From an uncultured Campylobacter sp. (GTDB taxonomy: Bacteria > Campylobacterota > Campylobacteria > Campylobacterales > Campylobacteraceae), in the NCBI RefSeq assembly GCF_938045225.1, contig NZ_CALINL010000079.1:1-30869 (forward strand): a DNA stretch of 30,869 nt. The letters are read 5' to 3'. This document shows, piece by piece, positions 16,726-24,863 of the stretch. Position numbers and translations under genes: made by a program. Under the pieces are notes generated by a model. That model saw only the letters and a program-made list of their open reading frames with translations. It did no database searches and was not told where the DNA came from. Every line of letters starts with the position of its first letter. The stretch's first letter is position 1.

Positions 16726-18000
16726 TTAAAGATCGCGAGGATCGGCGATCTTGCCCATTACCGCACTCGCTGCAGCTACGGCCGAGTTCGCCAGATACAC
16801 CTCGCTCGTGCGATCTCCCATGCGGCCGACGAAGTTTCTGTTTGTCGTACTCACGCAGCGTTCCCCAACGCCCAAAATCCCCATATATCCGCCCAGGCAC
16901 GCGCCGCAGGTCGGGTTGCTAACAACCGCGCCAGCCTGGGCAAATATATCCATCAGCCCCTCTTTTTGCGCTTGCAGGGCGATTTTTTGCGTTGCCGGCG
17001 TGATGATGAGGCGGGTTTTGCGCGCTACTTTGCGGCCTTTTAGGATTTCAGCCGCGATGCGTAGATCGCTTAGCCTACCGTTCGTGCAGCTGCCGATAAA
17101 CGCCTGATCGATGGCGATATCGTCTCTCACGGCCTCGCGCACGCTCTTGCCATTGCTAGGCAAAAACGGATAGGCGATCACGGGATCGAGCTTGCTCACG
17201 TCGATCTCTAAAATTTGCTCGTAGTTAGCATTCTCGTCGGAGTAGTGCAGCTTCGGCTCGGCGCGTAAATTTTTACCCTTTAAAATCTCTTTCGTGGTTT
17301 CATCGACTGCGATGATGCCGCTTTTGCCGCCGGCCTCGATCGCCATGTTGCACATGCTAAAGCGCCCGTCCATATCGAGGCTCTCTATCGTCTCGCCCGT
17401 AAACTCCAGCGCCTTATATAGCGCGCCGTCCACGCCGATGCGGCGGATGATCTCTAGGATGAGGTCCTTACCATAAACGTGGCGGTCTAGCTTGCCGCGA
17501 AAGATCACTTTGATAGTCGGCGGCACCTTGAACCAGTTTTTGCCCGTTATCATCGCGTAGGCTAGGTCGGTGCTGCCCATACCCGTGGCAAAGGCTCCCA
17601 GCGCGCCGTGGGTACAGGTGTGGCTATCGGCGCCGATGATGACGTCGCCCGGCACTATGAGGCCTTTTTCCGGCAAAAGCGCGTGCTCGATGCCCATATC
17701 TTTTTCGTCAAAATAGTTTTTTAGATCGTGTTTATAGGCAAAATCGCGGCTGATTTTGGCTTGGTTGGCGCTCAGGATGTCTTTGGCAGGGATGTAGTGG
17801 TCCATCACGACGCTAAAGCCGTCTGGGTTAGCTAGCCTTGTCGCGCCGCTTCGCTCAAACTGCTTGATGGAGATAGGAGTCGTGATGTCGTTGCCGATGA
17901 CCATGTCGATATTGCTTTCTATGATCTCGCCCGCGAAAACCTCGTGCCCTACGTGCTCGCTGAAAATCTTTTCGGTGATGGTTTGCTTTGAGTTTTGCAT
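16726..18000 (-). CDS. leuC: 3-isopropylmalate dehydratase large subunit (archaeal/HacA-like length)
   Basis: The protein has 424 aa from ATG 18000, chosen over the longer frame because AAGGAAATTT precedes it and the upstream extension is not protein-like. It is an aconitase-superfamily enzyme that isomerises 2- and 3-isopropylmalate in leucine synthesis with LeuD. The [4Fe-4S] cysteines are visible as C305 (FIGSCTNGR) and C365/C368 (NPTCGACLGG). At about 420 aa it belongs to the shorter subtype rather than the 466-aa E. coli form. Homoaconitase is a family alternative, but leucine synthesis is likelier here. No leuA, leuB or leuD is in the window. A -10-like TAAAAT lies about 45 bases upstream. 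Confidence 0.9.
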   Translation of the reverse strand: MQNSKQTITEKIFSEHVGHEVFAGEIIESNIDMVIGNDITTPISIKQFERSGATRLANPDGFSVVMDHYIPAKDILSANQAKISRDFAYKHDLKNYFDEKDMGIEHALLPEKGLIVPGDVIIGADSHTCTHGALGAFATGMGSTDLAYAMITGKNWFKVPPTIKVIFRGKLDRHVYGKDLILEIIRRIGVDGALYKALEFTGETIESLDMDGRFSMCNMAIEAGGKSGIIAVDETTKEILKGKNLRAEPKLHYSDENANYEQILEIDVSKLDPVIAYPFLPSNGKSVREAVRDDIAIDQAFIGSCTNGRLSDLRIAAEILKGRKVARKTRLIITPATQKIALQAQKEGLMDIFAQAGAVVSNPTCGACLGGYMGILGVGERCVSTTNRNFVGRMGDRTSEVYLANSAVAAASAVMGKIADPRDL

Positions 18001-18220
18001 AAATTTCCTTTTTTGCGGATGCCGCGCGTTTTTAAAATTTAGCGATTTTAGCGAAAAATGGATAAAAAAGAGATTGAGATTAAAATTTGAGCGTTTCAAA
18101 TACGAATTTGGCTTGGATAAAGTATCATAATACGTCGCGGATTTAAAACAAAATTTGACGCTTTCAGGATGCGGGTTCGGGCGAGCCAAATTTAATTCCA
18201 AATTTGAACACAAGAAGCTA

Positions 18221-18340
18221 AGGTGAAGTATTTTTTCGCTAGACAAGGCGGAATTTAAATTTTAAGCGTAGGCTAGACGAATGGTCTGCCGAGCTTAAAA
18301 TTTAAATTTCAACGCCGTATAGCGAGAAAAGACAAGCCGC
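18221..18340 (-). repeat. Stop-associated 120-bp repeat, copy B
   Basis: It begins 7 bases after the stop of the TonB-dependent receptor with GCGGCTTGTCTTTT (18327-18340). Long arms GAATTTAAATTTTAAGC and GCTTAAAATTTAAATTTC can pair, leaving a conserved loop with GGCAGACCATTCGTCTAGCC. The outer parts (CGCTATAC and GTCTAGCG) also pair partly, so the whole copy can fold as one hairpin. The rest of 18001-18220 holds only the leuC leader. Confidence 0.75.
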
Positions 18341-18347
18341 TTAAATT

Positions 18348-20468
18348 TTAAAATTTAACGCTAGCAGTCAGCATAAACTGCCTCGCATACCCCGGCTGTA
18401 TTGGTATAATATTAGCCTGCGTACCCGTCGATGAGGACGTATAGTAGAGCTTATCGGTCAAGTTTTTGACGTTAAACGAGAAATTCGTCTCGTAGCCTGC
18501 AATCTTAGTGTCATAGCTGATAAATGCGTCGTAAACGACTGCGTCGTCCATCTTAAAGCTCGTTCCCGCAGGCACGGCCGGTAGATTCGTCCTCATATGG
18601 TAGGTGTACCATGAGCCAAAATACCTCGCTCCTCCGCCGATCCTTAGGCCTTTTGCGCCTAGGTGGCTAAAGTCGTAGTTGGCAAAGAGGCTGGCTTGGT
18701 GCTTAGGTGTGGCTTCTAGCGGTTTGCCCACCAGCACGGCAAACGCGCCGCTATCTTTTCGCACCTCGGTTTTAGTATATGCGTAGCTAGCGCCCACGCT
18801 TAGTCCTTGCGTCACGCGGCCGTTAAAGTCAAACTCAAAGCCTCTCGAGCGCGCCTCGCCCACGGGAGTGCTAACGCTATTTACGGTGCGCATGATGTTT
18901 TTCTTGTCGATGTTAAAGACCGCCGCGCTAGCCGTTATGCTATCGTTTTGAAATTTGGTTCCCAGCTCTATGCTTTTGCCTTCTTCGGGCTTTATGTCGC
19001 CGATGTCGTCGCCGCTGATCGCCATTTGCGGGCTAAAGCTTTGCGCGTAGTTGGCGTAAACCGACCACTCCGGCGTTAGCAGGTATAAAAGCCCCGTCTG
19101 CCACGTAAATTTGCCGTCTTGCTGATCGGTGGTGTTTGGTCCGCTAGTCGTGCCGCGCGCGACTTGGTCGTAGTATTCGTATCTGACGCCCAAAGAATAG
19201 ATCAAATTTTCGGTCAAATTTATACTATCTTGCGCGTAAAATCCGATCGTTCTTAGCTTTTGATACTGGATACCTGACTCCCTTACCGTCGGCAACCCGA
19301 CTCTGCCGTAGATTGGATTATAGATATTGATGTTTAGGTGGGCGCCCGTGTCTCTTAGGTCGCCCGGTCGGTAGCGGTAGTACTCCTTGGCGTCGATACC
19401 GAAGAGCAAGTTATGCTCTATCTCGCCTGTTTGCACGTAACCGTTTAAATTTAACGATCCGGCGTGCGTGCGGTGGATAAATCCGTCATACGCCTCGTTT
19501 CGTCTAGCCGCAACGCCGGTGTTTAAATTTACGTTCATTAGCCTGATGTGGCCGTATTCGTGCTTTGAGCGGGAAAATGCATAAGCGCCGCGCAGTAGCC
19601 AGTCCTCGCCGATATTTTTTTCAAAATTTACGTCTACGGTGTCGAGTCTGGTTTTTAGTTTATTAAACGGCTCGTCAAGGCGTCTTTTCTTATCTATCGG
19701 AAGTAGCTTGCCCGTGCTTGGAATGAGATACATACCGCGGTCGATCGGATCGGTCGAGCGTGTGTGCGTATAGGCTAAATTTATGCGGTAATCATCGCCT
19801 TTATACGAGAGCGAAGGCGCAAAGAGGACGTTTTTATATTCGCCAAACTCCCTCCAGTAGTCTTTTTGCATCATATCAAATATAAATCTATACGCAAAGC
19901 CGCTATCAGCGATCGGTCCCGTGCTGTCAAAGCCCGCGTTCCAGTAGTTGCGGTTGCCGATACCGGCCCAAATTTCGTTTGAGAAGTCGTATTTTGGCTT
20001 TTTAGTGACCATATTTATGATGCCGCCGGGCTCTTGCGCGCCGTAAAGCAGGCTAGCGGGGCCTTTTAGCACCTCGACGCTCTCTACGGTTTTGTTAAAG
20101 CTATGCATGACGCTAGCGGGCACGCCGTTTCGCATGATCGAGCCGTCGCGTCCGCCACCAAAGCCTCGCTTAATGATCGAGTCAAAGATACCGCCCGTGG
20201 TGTTTCCGTAGCTAACGCCGCTAACGTTTTGAAGGCTCTCGGCTAGAGTTTCGGGTTTTTTATCCTTTAGTTGCTGCTGGGTTACGACATTTACCGTCTG
20301 CGGGATCTCTAAAATAGGCGTATTTGTTTTGCCCACTTCGCTGGTTTTCGCGCGGTATCCGTCGTCCGCGCTCTCGCTAATCTCGACGCTTTGCAGTGCT
20401 ACGTCGGCGGCGAAAATTTGAGTTAAAAGCAGCGACGAGGCTGCTAAACTTAGGCTAAATTTGTTCAT
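18348..20468 (-). CDS. TonB-dependent siderophore receptor
   Basis: An outer-membrane receptor of 706 aa. The signal peptide is 1-20 (ending QIFA), followed by a plug domain (about 50-158) with EIPQTVNVVTQQQL, LQNVSGVSYGN and VEVLKGPASLLYGAQEPGG. The rest is a beta-barrel ending in phenylalanine (TASVKF), as expected for BamA-assembled proteins. These plug motifs place it with the FhuA/FpvA-like siderophore receptors; the particular ligand cannot be told. The gene is intact and preceded by a good Fur-box candidate overlapping its -10 box, so iron repression is likely. Copy B of the repeat follows its stop. Confidence 0.93.
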   Translation of the reverse strand: MNKFSLSLAASSLLLTQIFAADVALQSVEISESADDGYRAKTSEVGKTNTPILEIPQTVNVVTQQQLKDKKPETLAESLQNVSGVSYGNTTGGIFDSIIKRGFGGGRDGSIMRNGVPASVMHSFNKTVESVEVLKGPASLLYGAQEPGGIINMVTKKPKYDFSNEIWAGIGNRNYWNAGFDSTGPIADSGFAYRFIFDMMQKDYWREFGEYKNVLFAPSLSYKGDDYRINLAYTHTRSTDPIDRGMYLIPSTGKLLPIDKKRRLDEPFNKLKTRLDTVDVNFEKNIGEDWLLRGAYAFSRSKHEYGHIRLMNVNLNTGVAARRNEAYDGFIHRTHAGSLNLNGYVQTGEIEHNLLFGIDAKEYYRYRPGDLRDTGAHLNINIYNPIYGRVGLPTVRESGIQYQKLRTIGFYAQDSINLTENLIYSLGVRYEYYDQVARGTTSGPNTTDQQDGKFTWQTGLLYLLTPEWSVYANYAQSFSPQMAISGDDIGDIKPEEGKSIELGTKFQNDSITASAAVFNIDKKNIMRTVNSVSTPVGEARSRGFEFDFNGRVTQGLSVGASYAYTKTEVRKDSGAFAVLVGKPLEATPKHQASLFANYDFSHLGAKGLRIGGGARYFGSWYTYHMRTNLPAVPAGTSFKMDDAVVYDAFISYDTKIAGYETNFSFNVKNLTDKLYYTSSSTGTQANIIPIQPGYARQFMLTASVKF

Positions 20469-20491
20469 TTATTTTTTCTCAGTTTTAAAAT

Positions 20492-20511
20492 GCATTATCA
20501 TTATATTATTC
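20492..20511 (-). promoter_or_regulatory. Fur box overlapping the -10 of the siderophore receptor gene
   Basis: On the minus strand GAATAATATAATGATAATGC closely follows the Fur pattern GATAATGATAATCATTATC and contains the -10 hexamer TATAAT (20500-20505). It lies 24-43 bases upstream of the receptor ATG. Overlap with the promoter fits simple repression by Fe-Fur. The diverging rqcH promoter is 31 bases away. Confidence 0.7.
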
Positions 20512-20541
20512 TTACGCTTAAATTTCGGCCGCATTTTAGGC

Positions 20542-20547
20542 TATAAT
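20542..20547 (+). promoter_or_regulatory. -10 box of rqcH, possibly a leaderless transcript
   Basis: TATAAT ends 7 bases before the ATG at 20555, so transcription would start at or next to the start codon. No Shine-Dalgarno sequence is present (CTCGGCT). Confidence 0.55.
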
Positions 20548-20554
20548 CTCGGCT

Positions 20555-21874
20555 ATGAAATACGCAAATTTAAAACAAATACAATCATTTTTGGGCAAAT
20601 TTAAAAAAATAACCGCAATCAGACGCACGGGCGATATGGCGATATTTATCGAATTCGACGGCGAGCTCGGACTGTTTTTCGACCTTAGCAAAGCCGACTC
20701 CGCGATCTATGCAAATCCTGATTTTCTAAACGTCAAAGAGTACAAAGCGCCCTTTGACGTCGCGCTTAAAAAGAGGTTCTGGGCGGCTAAAATTTTAAAT
20801 TTAAGCGTGCCCGAGGGAAATAGAATTTTAAAGCTGGAGTGTGAATTCCAAGGCTCGTATAAAAGCCTCGCCTCAAGCCTATTTTTGGAGTTTACGGGGC
20901 GCTTTACCAACGCGATCATCACGGACGAAAAGGGCGTCATCGTCGAGGCTTTGCGCCATATAGATAATAATTTTCGCGTGATAAAACCGGGGCGCGAACT
21001 ACTCGAGCTGCCGCCTGCAACGATAAAAGAGCGAGAAACGCCGCCGATAACTGATTTTGCGCAGTATTTTAGCGAGGAATTTAAACGAGTAAATAACGCA
21101 AAGCTAGAAAATCTGCGCGCCGTAAAATCGGCCGCGATAGAGCGAAAAATGCAAAATTTAAGCGAAATTTTAGCGGGGCTTGAAAATGAAGCGGATCTAA
21201 ATGCGCAGAGCGAAATTTTAAGCAGAAATGCGGGGCTGATTCTATCAAATTTGCATGCGTTAAGGGACTACGAGCGCGAGGTAACGCTAAATGATTTTGA
21301 GCGAGGCGAGGTGCGGCTAGTGCTGGATGATAGCCCAAAAATCGCTGCAAACACGATGTTTGCCAGGGCAAAAAGGCTAAAGCAAAAGGCGGCCGGGCTG
21401 GTTATCGAGCGGCAAAATTTGACCGAAAAACTGGAGTTTTTATCAAATTTAAAAACGCTCGTAAATGAAGCTAAAAGCGCCGAAGAGCTTGAGATCCTAG
21501 TGCCTAAAAAAGCCCGCGCCGCAAAGCAAAAAGAGCAAAATCAAAACGTCGAGGATTTTTACGTCGAGGGTTATAAAATCAGCATCGGACGCAACGAAAA
21601 GGGCAACGTTTGGCTGCTAAAAAACTCGAAAAAAGACGACGTCTGGATGCACCTAAAAGACCTGCCGTCCGCGCACGTCATAATCAAAACCGCAAAAAGC
21701 GCTCCCAGCGAGGAAATTTTGAGATTTGCGGCGAAAATTTGCGTGAATTTTAGCGTCAAAGGCGGCGGGACGTACGAGGTTGATTTTACCAAACGTAACA
21801 ACGTCAAAATTACGAGCGGCGCAAATGTAAACTATATTAATTTTAAGACGATATTAGTAACAAAGCACGACTAA
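20555..21874 (+). CDS. rqcH: NFACT-family ribosome quality control protein
   Basis: A protein of 439 aa related to Rqc2/RqcH (also annotated fibronectin-binding protein A-like). The NFACT-N region is about 1-180 with LEFTGRFTNAIITDE; a coiled coil occupies roughly 185-325; an NFACT-R domain follows at about 335-430 with GRNEKGNVWLLKNS and DDVWMHLKDLPSAHVII. In other bacteria it binds stalled 50S subunits with peptidyl-tRNA and directs alanine tailing of the nascent chain. It is shorter than the 560-570 aa Firmicutes form. Where the DR motif is expected in the N-terminal domain it has N89-R90 (GNRIL). It is followed 14 bases later by a small acidic protein gene. Confidence 0.88.
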   Translation: MKYANLKQIQSFLGKFKKITAIRRTGDMAIFIEFDGELGLFFDLSKADSAIYANPDFLNVKEYKAPFDVALKKRFWAAKILNLSVPEGNRILKLECEFQGSYKSLASSLFLEFTGRFTNAIITDEKGVIVEALRHIDNNFRVIKPGRELLELPPATIKERETPPITDFAQYFSEEFKRVNNAKLENLRAVKSAAIERKMQNLSEILAGLENEADLNAQSEILSRNAGLILSNLHALRDYEREVTLNDFERGEVRLVLDDSPKIAANTMFARAKRLKQKAAGLVIERQNLTEKLEFLSNLKTLVNEAKSAEELEILVPKKARAAKQKEQNQNVEDFYVEGYKISIGRNEKGNVWLLKNSKKDDVWMHLKDLPSAHVIIKTAKSAPSEEILRFAAKICVNFSVKGGGTYEVDFTKRNNVKITSGANVNYINFKTILVTKHD

Positions 21875-21888
21875 AACAGGAGGCGAAA

Positions 21889-22239
21889 ATGGCTGTAACA
21901 CCCCTTGGCAACACGATTTTTATCAATCAAAACGTAAACATGGTCTCAAACAAGGTCGCCGACGTCCAAAATAGATTCGATCTGCAAAATCTCGCCGCCG
22001 CATCGCTAGCAAGCGACGAAAAACAAGAGGTCTCCGAAGTGCGCCCGACCGAGGAAACCTACAAAATCGACCCCCAAAACGAGCACGAAAAGCAAAAAGG
22101 CAGGCAGGAGCAGGGCGAGCTCGCCTCGGAGCAAAACGGCGAAAACTCTGATGACGACGAAAGCGCCGAGGAGCGCGTCGCGGCTAACGACTTCCCGCAG
22201 GCATCGCCCGTATTTCAGCATCTTGATCTTAAAATTTAA
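21889..22239 (+). CDS. Small acidic hydrophilic protein of unknown function
   Basis: A protein of 116 aa with a strong AGGAGG site upstream and only 14 bases after rqcH, so co-transcription is likely. The N-terminus MAVTPLGNTIFINQN is uncharged; from about residue 40 it is very rich in Glu, Gln, Asp and Ser and probably disordered, ending FQHLDLKI. No signal peptide or membrane segment. It resembles short hypothetical proteins I associate with Campylobacterota, but I cannot assign a function. Confidence 0.75.
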   Translation: MAVTPLGNTIFINQNVNMVSNKVADVQNRFDLQNLAAASLASDEKQEVSEVRPTEETYKIDPQNEHEKQKGRQEQGELASEQNGENSDDDESAEERVAANDFPQASPVFQHLDLKI

Positions 22240-22580
22240 GCTTTCTCGTTCAAATTTGGCTGGGCTTTTTGCTGCGCGGCGGTCAAATTTGGCTCGATTT
22301 AGATCAAATTTGAGCTTTTATTCGCTAAATTTAATCTGCCTTTTTTAGCGAGAGTAAATTTCAGCATATGTCGTCAAATGTGCGCCAAATTTGCCGCCTC
22401 GCTCGGTAAAATTTGACCCAAATCCTTCAAATTTACCGCCCCGTTTTAATTAAAACTAAAATTTAACGCAAATCCGCCAAATTTAACCGTCCGCTAAAGT
22501 CCGTAAAGGCAAATTTGCCTCAAATTTCGGCGCTTTTAAGCGAAAATTTTATACAATTATTACTCAAAAAAGGAAAAATC
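22240..22580. other. Intergenic region dense in AAATTT hexamers
   Basis: There is no gene in this 341-bp stretch. Thirteen AAATTT hexamers occur between 22240 and 22560, mostly as CAAATTTG or CAAATTTA and spaced about 15-45 bases. A likely -10 for cdsA (TACAAT, 22552-22557) is at the right end. Confidence 0.6.
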
Positions 22581-23312
22581 ATGAAAACGCGTATAATCAC
22601 CGGCGTCGCGCTATTTGCGGCGGTTTTGGTCATCTTTTTCGTCGATAGCTATCTGTTAAATTTCGCCATTTTAGGCTTCGTGCTTTATACGGCCTTTAGC
22701 GAAGCGCAAAAGCTCTACGGCCTACAGGGCGGCTCCCTTGCTCTCGTGGCGGTTATTTTTTACCTACTCACGCCCTTTTCAAACCCCGTATTTATCGCTA
22801 TTTTAGCGGTCTTGCTCGTGGTTAGTTTTCTCGCACATTTTAAGAGCGAAAATCTAACGCCCGCGCTGCCGTTTTTGTATCCGATGACGCCGATTTTTCT
22901 CATCTGGATGCTTTATTCGCTCTACGGCGTGGGCTACTTGGCGTGGCTGATTTTAACGGTCGTAGCGTGCGATAGCGGGGCGTTTTTCGTCGGCAAATTT
23001 TGCGGCAAGCACGCCTTTAGCGAGACTTCGCCTAATAAAACCTGGGAGGGCGTAGTAGGCGGTATCGCCGTGGCTACGGTCTTTGGCGCGGGCTTTGGCT
23101 GGGTGCTGACCGATAGCTTTTGGCATAGCCTCATCACGGCGTTTTTGGTTGCGGTTTTTGGCGTTTGGGGCGATCTTTTCGAGAGCTACTTAAAGCGCCG
23201 CGCGGGCGTCAAGGATAGCGGCACGCTACTGCCGGGTCACGGCGGGATGCTTGACCGTGTCGATGGCTATCTTTTCGGCGTTGCCGCGATGCTCTGGACG
23301 CTATCGTGGTAG
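22581..23312 (+). CDS. cdsA: Phosphatidate cytidylyltransferase (CDP-diacylglycerol synthase)
   Basis: An integral membrane enzyme of 243 aa that makes CDP-diacylglycerol from phosphatidate and CTP, the branch point of phospholipid synthesis. The family signature spans about 203-228: LKRRAGVKDSGTLLPGHGG followed by MLDRVD, with the conserved Lys-Asp and Asp-Arg-x-Asp. Seven or so hydrophobic segments precede it. ATG 22581 is preferred over an upstream in-frame start because AAGGA lies 8 bases before it. The stop overlaps the dxr GTG start by seven bases, indicating coupled translation with dxr. Confidence 0.95.
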   Translation: MKTRIITGVALFAAVLVIFFVDSYLLNFAILGFVLYTAFSEAQKLYGLQGGSLALVAVIFYLLTPFSNPVFIAILAVLLVVSFLAHFKSENLTPALPFLYPMTPIFLIWMLYSLYGVGYLAWLILTVVACDSGAFFVGKFCGKHAFSETSPNKTWEGVVGGIAVATVFGAGFGWVLTDSFWHSLITAFLVAVFGVWGDLFESYLKRRAGVKDSGTLLPGHGGMLDRVDGYLFGVAAMLWTLSW

Positions 23313-24418
23313 TGCTGGGCTCGACGGGCTCGATCGGGACAAATACTTTAAATTTGGCCCGCAAATTCGGCCTTAGTATCGAGGCGATGAGCTGTGCGTC
23401 AAACTACGAACTTTTAAACGAGCAAATCGCCGAATTTAAGCCTAAATTCGTCTGTATCGCCGAGCCAAAATTTGCTAAATTCGTAAAGCACAAACGCGTT
23501 TTTGCGGGCGCTCAGAGCATCTGCGATATGCTAAAAGAGTGCGAAAGCAAACGCGTCGTAAACTCTCTAGTCGGCTTTGCTGGACTGGCCCCGAGCTTAG
23601 CCGCGCAAAAGCTAGGCAAAAAGCTAGCACTTGCCAACAAAGAAAGCCTCGTCGCGGGCGGCAAATTTTTAGACAGAGGCGCGATAAATCCGATAGATAG
23701 CGAGCATTTCGGGCTTAAATTCTTGCTCGCAAACAAAACTCCGGTCGCTAGGCTCGTCATCACGGCCTCGGGCGGCGCCTTTTACAAAACCCCGCTAAAA
23801 TTCCTAAAAGACGCCCGCGCCGCAGACGCGCTAAAGCATCCGAACTGGAGCATGGGCGCAAAGATCACGATCGACAGTGCGACGATGGCGAACAAGCTCT
23901 TTGAGGTGCTGGAGGCCTTTTGGCTCTACGGCGTGCGAGATATCGAGGCGCTCATCGAGCGCACTTCCACGGTGCACGCGCTGGTGGAGTTTGCCGACGG
24001 CTCGACCACGGCGCATCTATCCAAAACCGATATGATTTTAGCCATCGCGCACGCGATTTTGGGCGAGGACGGAGCGCTAAATTTGAACGCCGCCGATGCG
24101 AAAAATGCGCAAATCGTGCCGAATTTGGACCTAAAAACTCTAAAAAACATAAAATTCGGCGAGATAAATTTGAAAAAATATCCTATCTTTTCGCTAAAAG
24201 ACCAAGCTTTGCAAAACCCCGATCTTGGCGTCGCTATAAACGCTGCAAACGAGGTCGCCGTGTATAAATTTTTGCGCGGCGAGTGCGGATTTTTGGACAT
24301 CTCGCGAACGGTTTTGGCCGCGGCAAAGAGGTTTGAAAACGAGAAGATAGAGAGCGAGAGCGGGATATTTGAAGTAGATTCAGAAGTGAGAAAGTGGGCG
24401 GAAAAGCTACTTAAATAG
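23306..24418 (+). CDS. dxr: 1-deoxy-D-xylulose 5-phosphate reductoisomerase
   Basis: A protein of 370 aa starting at GTG 23306 inside cdsA. It converts DXP to MEP with NADPH in the non-mevalonate isoprenoid pathway. Visible marks are the NADPH-binding GSTGSIGTN at the N-terminus, LALANKESLVAGG, the metal-site region DSEHFGLKF and the substrate loop HPNWSMGAKITIDSATMANK. Length is slightly short of the 385-400 typical form but complete. cdsA-dxr pairing is common in bacteria. Its TAG is followed with no gap by copy C of the stop-associated repeat. Confidence 0.95.
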   Translation: MVVLGSTGSIGTNTLNLARKFGLSIEAMSCASNYELLNEQIAEFKPKFVCIAEPKFAKFVKHKRVFAGAQSICDMLKECESKRVVNSLVGFAGLAPSLAAQKLGKKLALANKESLVAGGKFLDRGAINPIDSEHFGLKFLLANKTPVARLVITASGGAFYKTPLKFLKDARAADALKHPNWSMGAKITIDSATMANKLFEVLEAFWLYGVRDIEALIERTSTVHALVEFADGSTTAHLSKTDMILAIAHAILGEDGALNLNAADAKNAQIVPNLDLKTLKNIKFGEINLKKYPIFSLKDQALQNPDLGVAINAANEVAVYKFLRGECGFLDISRTVLAAAKRFENEKIESESGIFEVDSEVRKWAEKLLK

Positions 24419-24537
24419 TGGCTTGTCTTTTTGCTCTATACTTCGTTGGAAACTCGGTCGGCTTCAGTCACGGACGACTAGTCCGCTCCCTTGCCTCCGT
24501 CGTTTCCGCCTCGTCTAGAACAAAAATCCTACGCCTT
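24419..24537 (+). repeat. Stop-associated 120-bp repeat, copy C
   Basis: It starts at the base after the dxr stop with TGGCTTGTCTTTTT and ends with CAAAAATCCTACGCCTT. Its end aligns with copy B (CTAGAC, AGGCGGAA), while the core is more diverged (CACGGACGACTAGTCCGCTC). A frame open across it (24418-24741) is not a credible gene. Confidence 0.65.
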
Positions 24538-24550
24538 AACTCTTTGCGCT

Positions 24551-24646
24551 CAAATTTGAAGTCAAATTTACAAATTTATAAATTTAACTCCATCAAAATT
24601 TACAAAATTTGCGACGCTTTGCGCAAGCAAAGCTACGTCGCCACCC
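24551..24646 (+). repeat. Second repeat module, copy 1, with hairpin
   Basis: It begins CAAATTTGAAGTCAAATTTA, contains AACTCCATCAAAATTTACAA, and ends in a hairpin (24611-24641) with outer stem GCGACG/CGTCGC and inner stem CTTTGC/GCAAAG closed by GCAA. The same module is at 29682-29771. Confidence 0.7.
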
Positions 24647-24685
24647 TTAACTTCGCTTCGCTCGTTACGAGACGGCAACAAGTTG

Positions 24686-24713
24686 CCCCTACGAAGAAAA
24701 AGCGTCGTAGGGG
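24686..24713. repeat. 9-bp hairpin in the dxr-uraA spacer
   Basis: CCCCTACGA (24686-24694) pairs perfectly with TCGTAGGGG (24705-24713) around a purine-rich loop. The equivalent spot of the second composite (29805-29847) has a different, longer hairpin. Confidence 0.5.
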
Positions 24714-24810
24714 AAGGAGGATTAAAGAGGGAGAGGAGTGACGTCGCGTCTGCTTGCAGTTGCGAGCATGGCGAAGCAAAATTTAATCCCCCACCCCCTT
24801 TACAATAAAG

Positions 24811-24840
24811 TAAAAAACAACCTCAAATGGTTGTTTTTTA
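24811..24840. terminator. Bidirectional intrinsic terminator
   Basis: TAAAAAACAACC (24811-24822) and GGTTGTTTTTTA (24829-24840) form a perfect 12-bp stem with a 6-base loop TCAAAT. The A and T runs serve as U-tracts in either direction. It would end transcription from cdsA-dxr before the uracil permease promoter. Confidence 0.75.
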
Positions 24841-24863
24841 CGCAAGAAAGCCAAACTCGCAAT

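Noticed and set aside
18001..18246. N-terminal extension of leuC
   Set aside because: The extra residues are low-complexity and cross repeat copy B; the ATG at 18000 has a good ribosome binding site and the family's normal start.
24418..24741. 107-codon open frame after dxr
   Set aside because: It starts inside repeat copy C and runs through AT-rich repeat modules and a hairpin; composition (many Arg, Ser and Lys in low-complexity runs) is not protein-like and it has no ribosome binding site.
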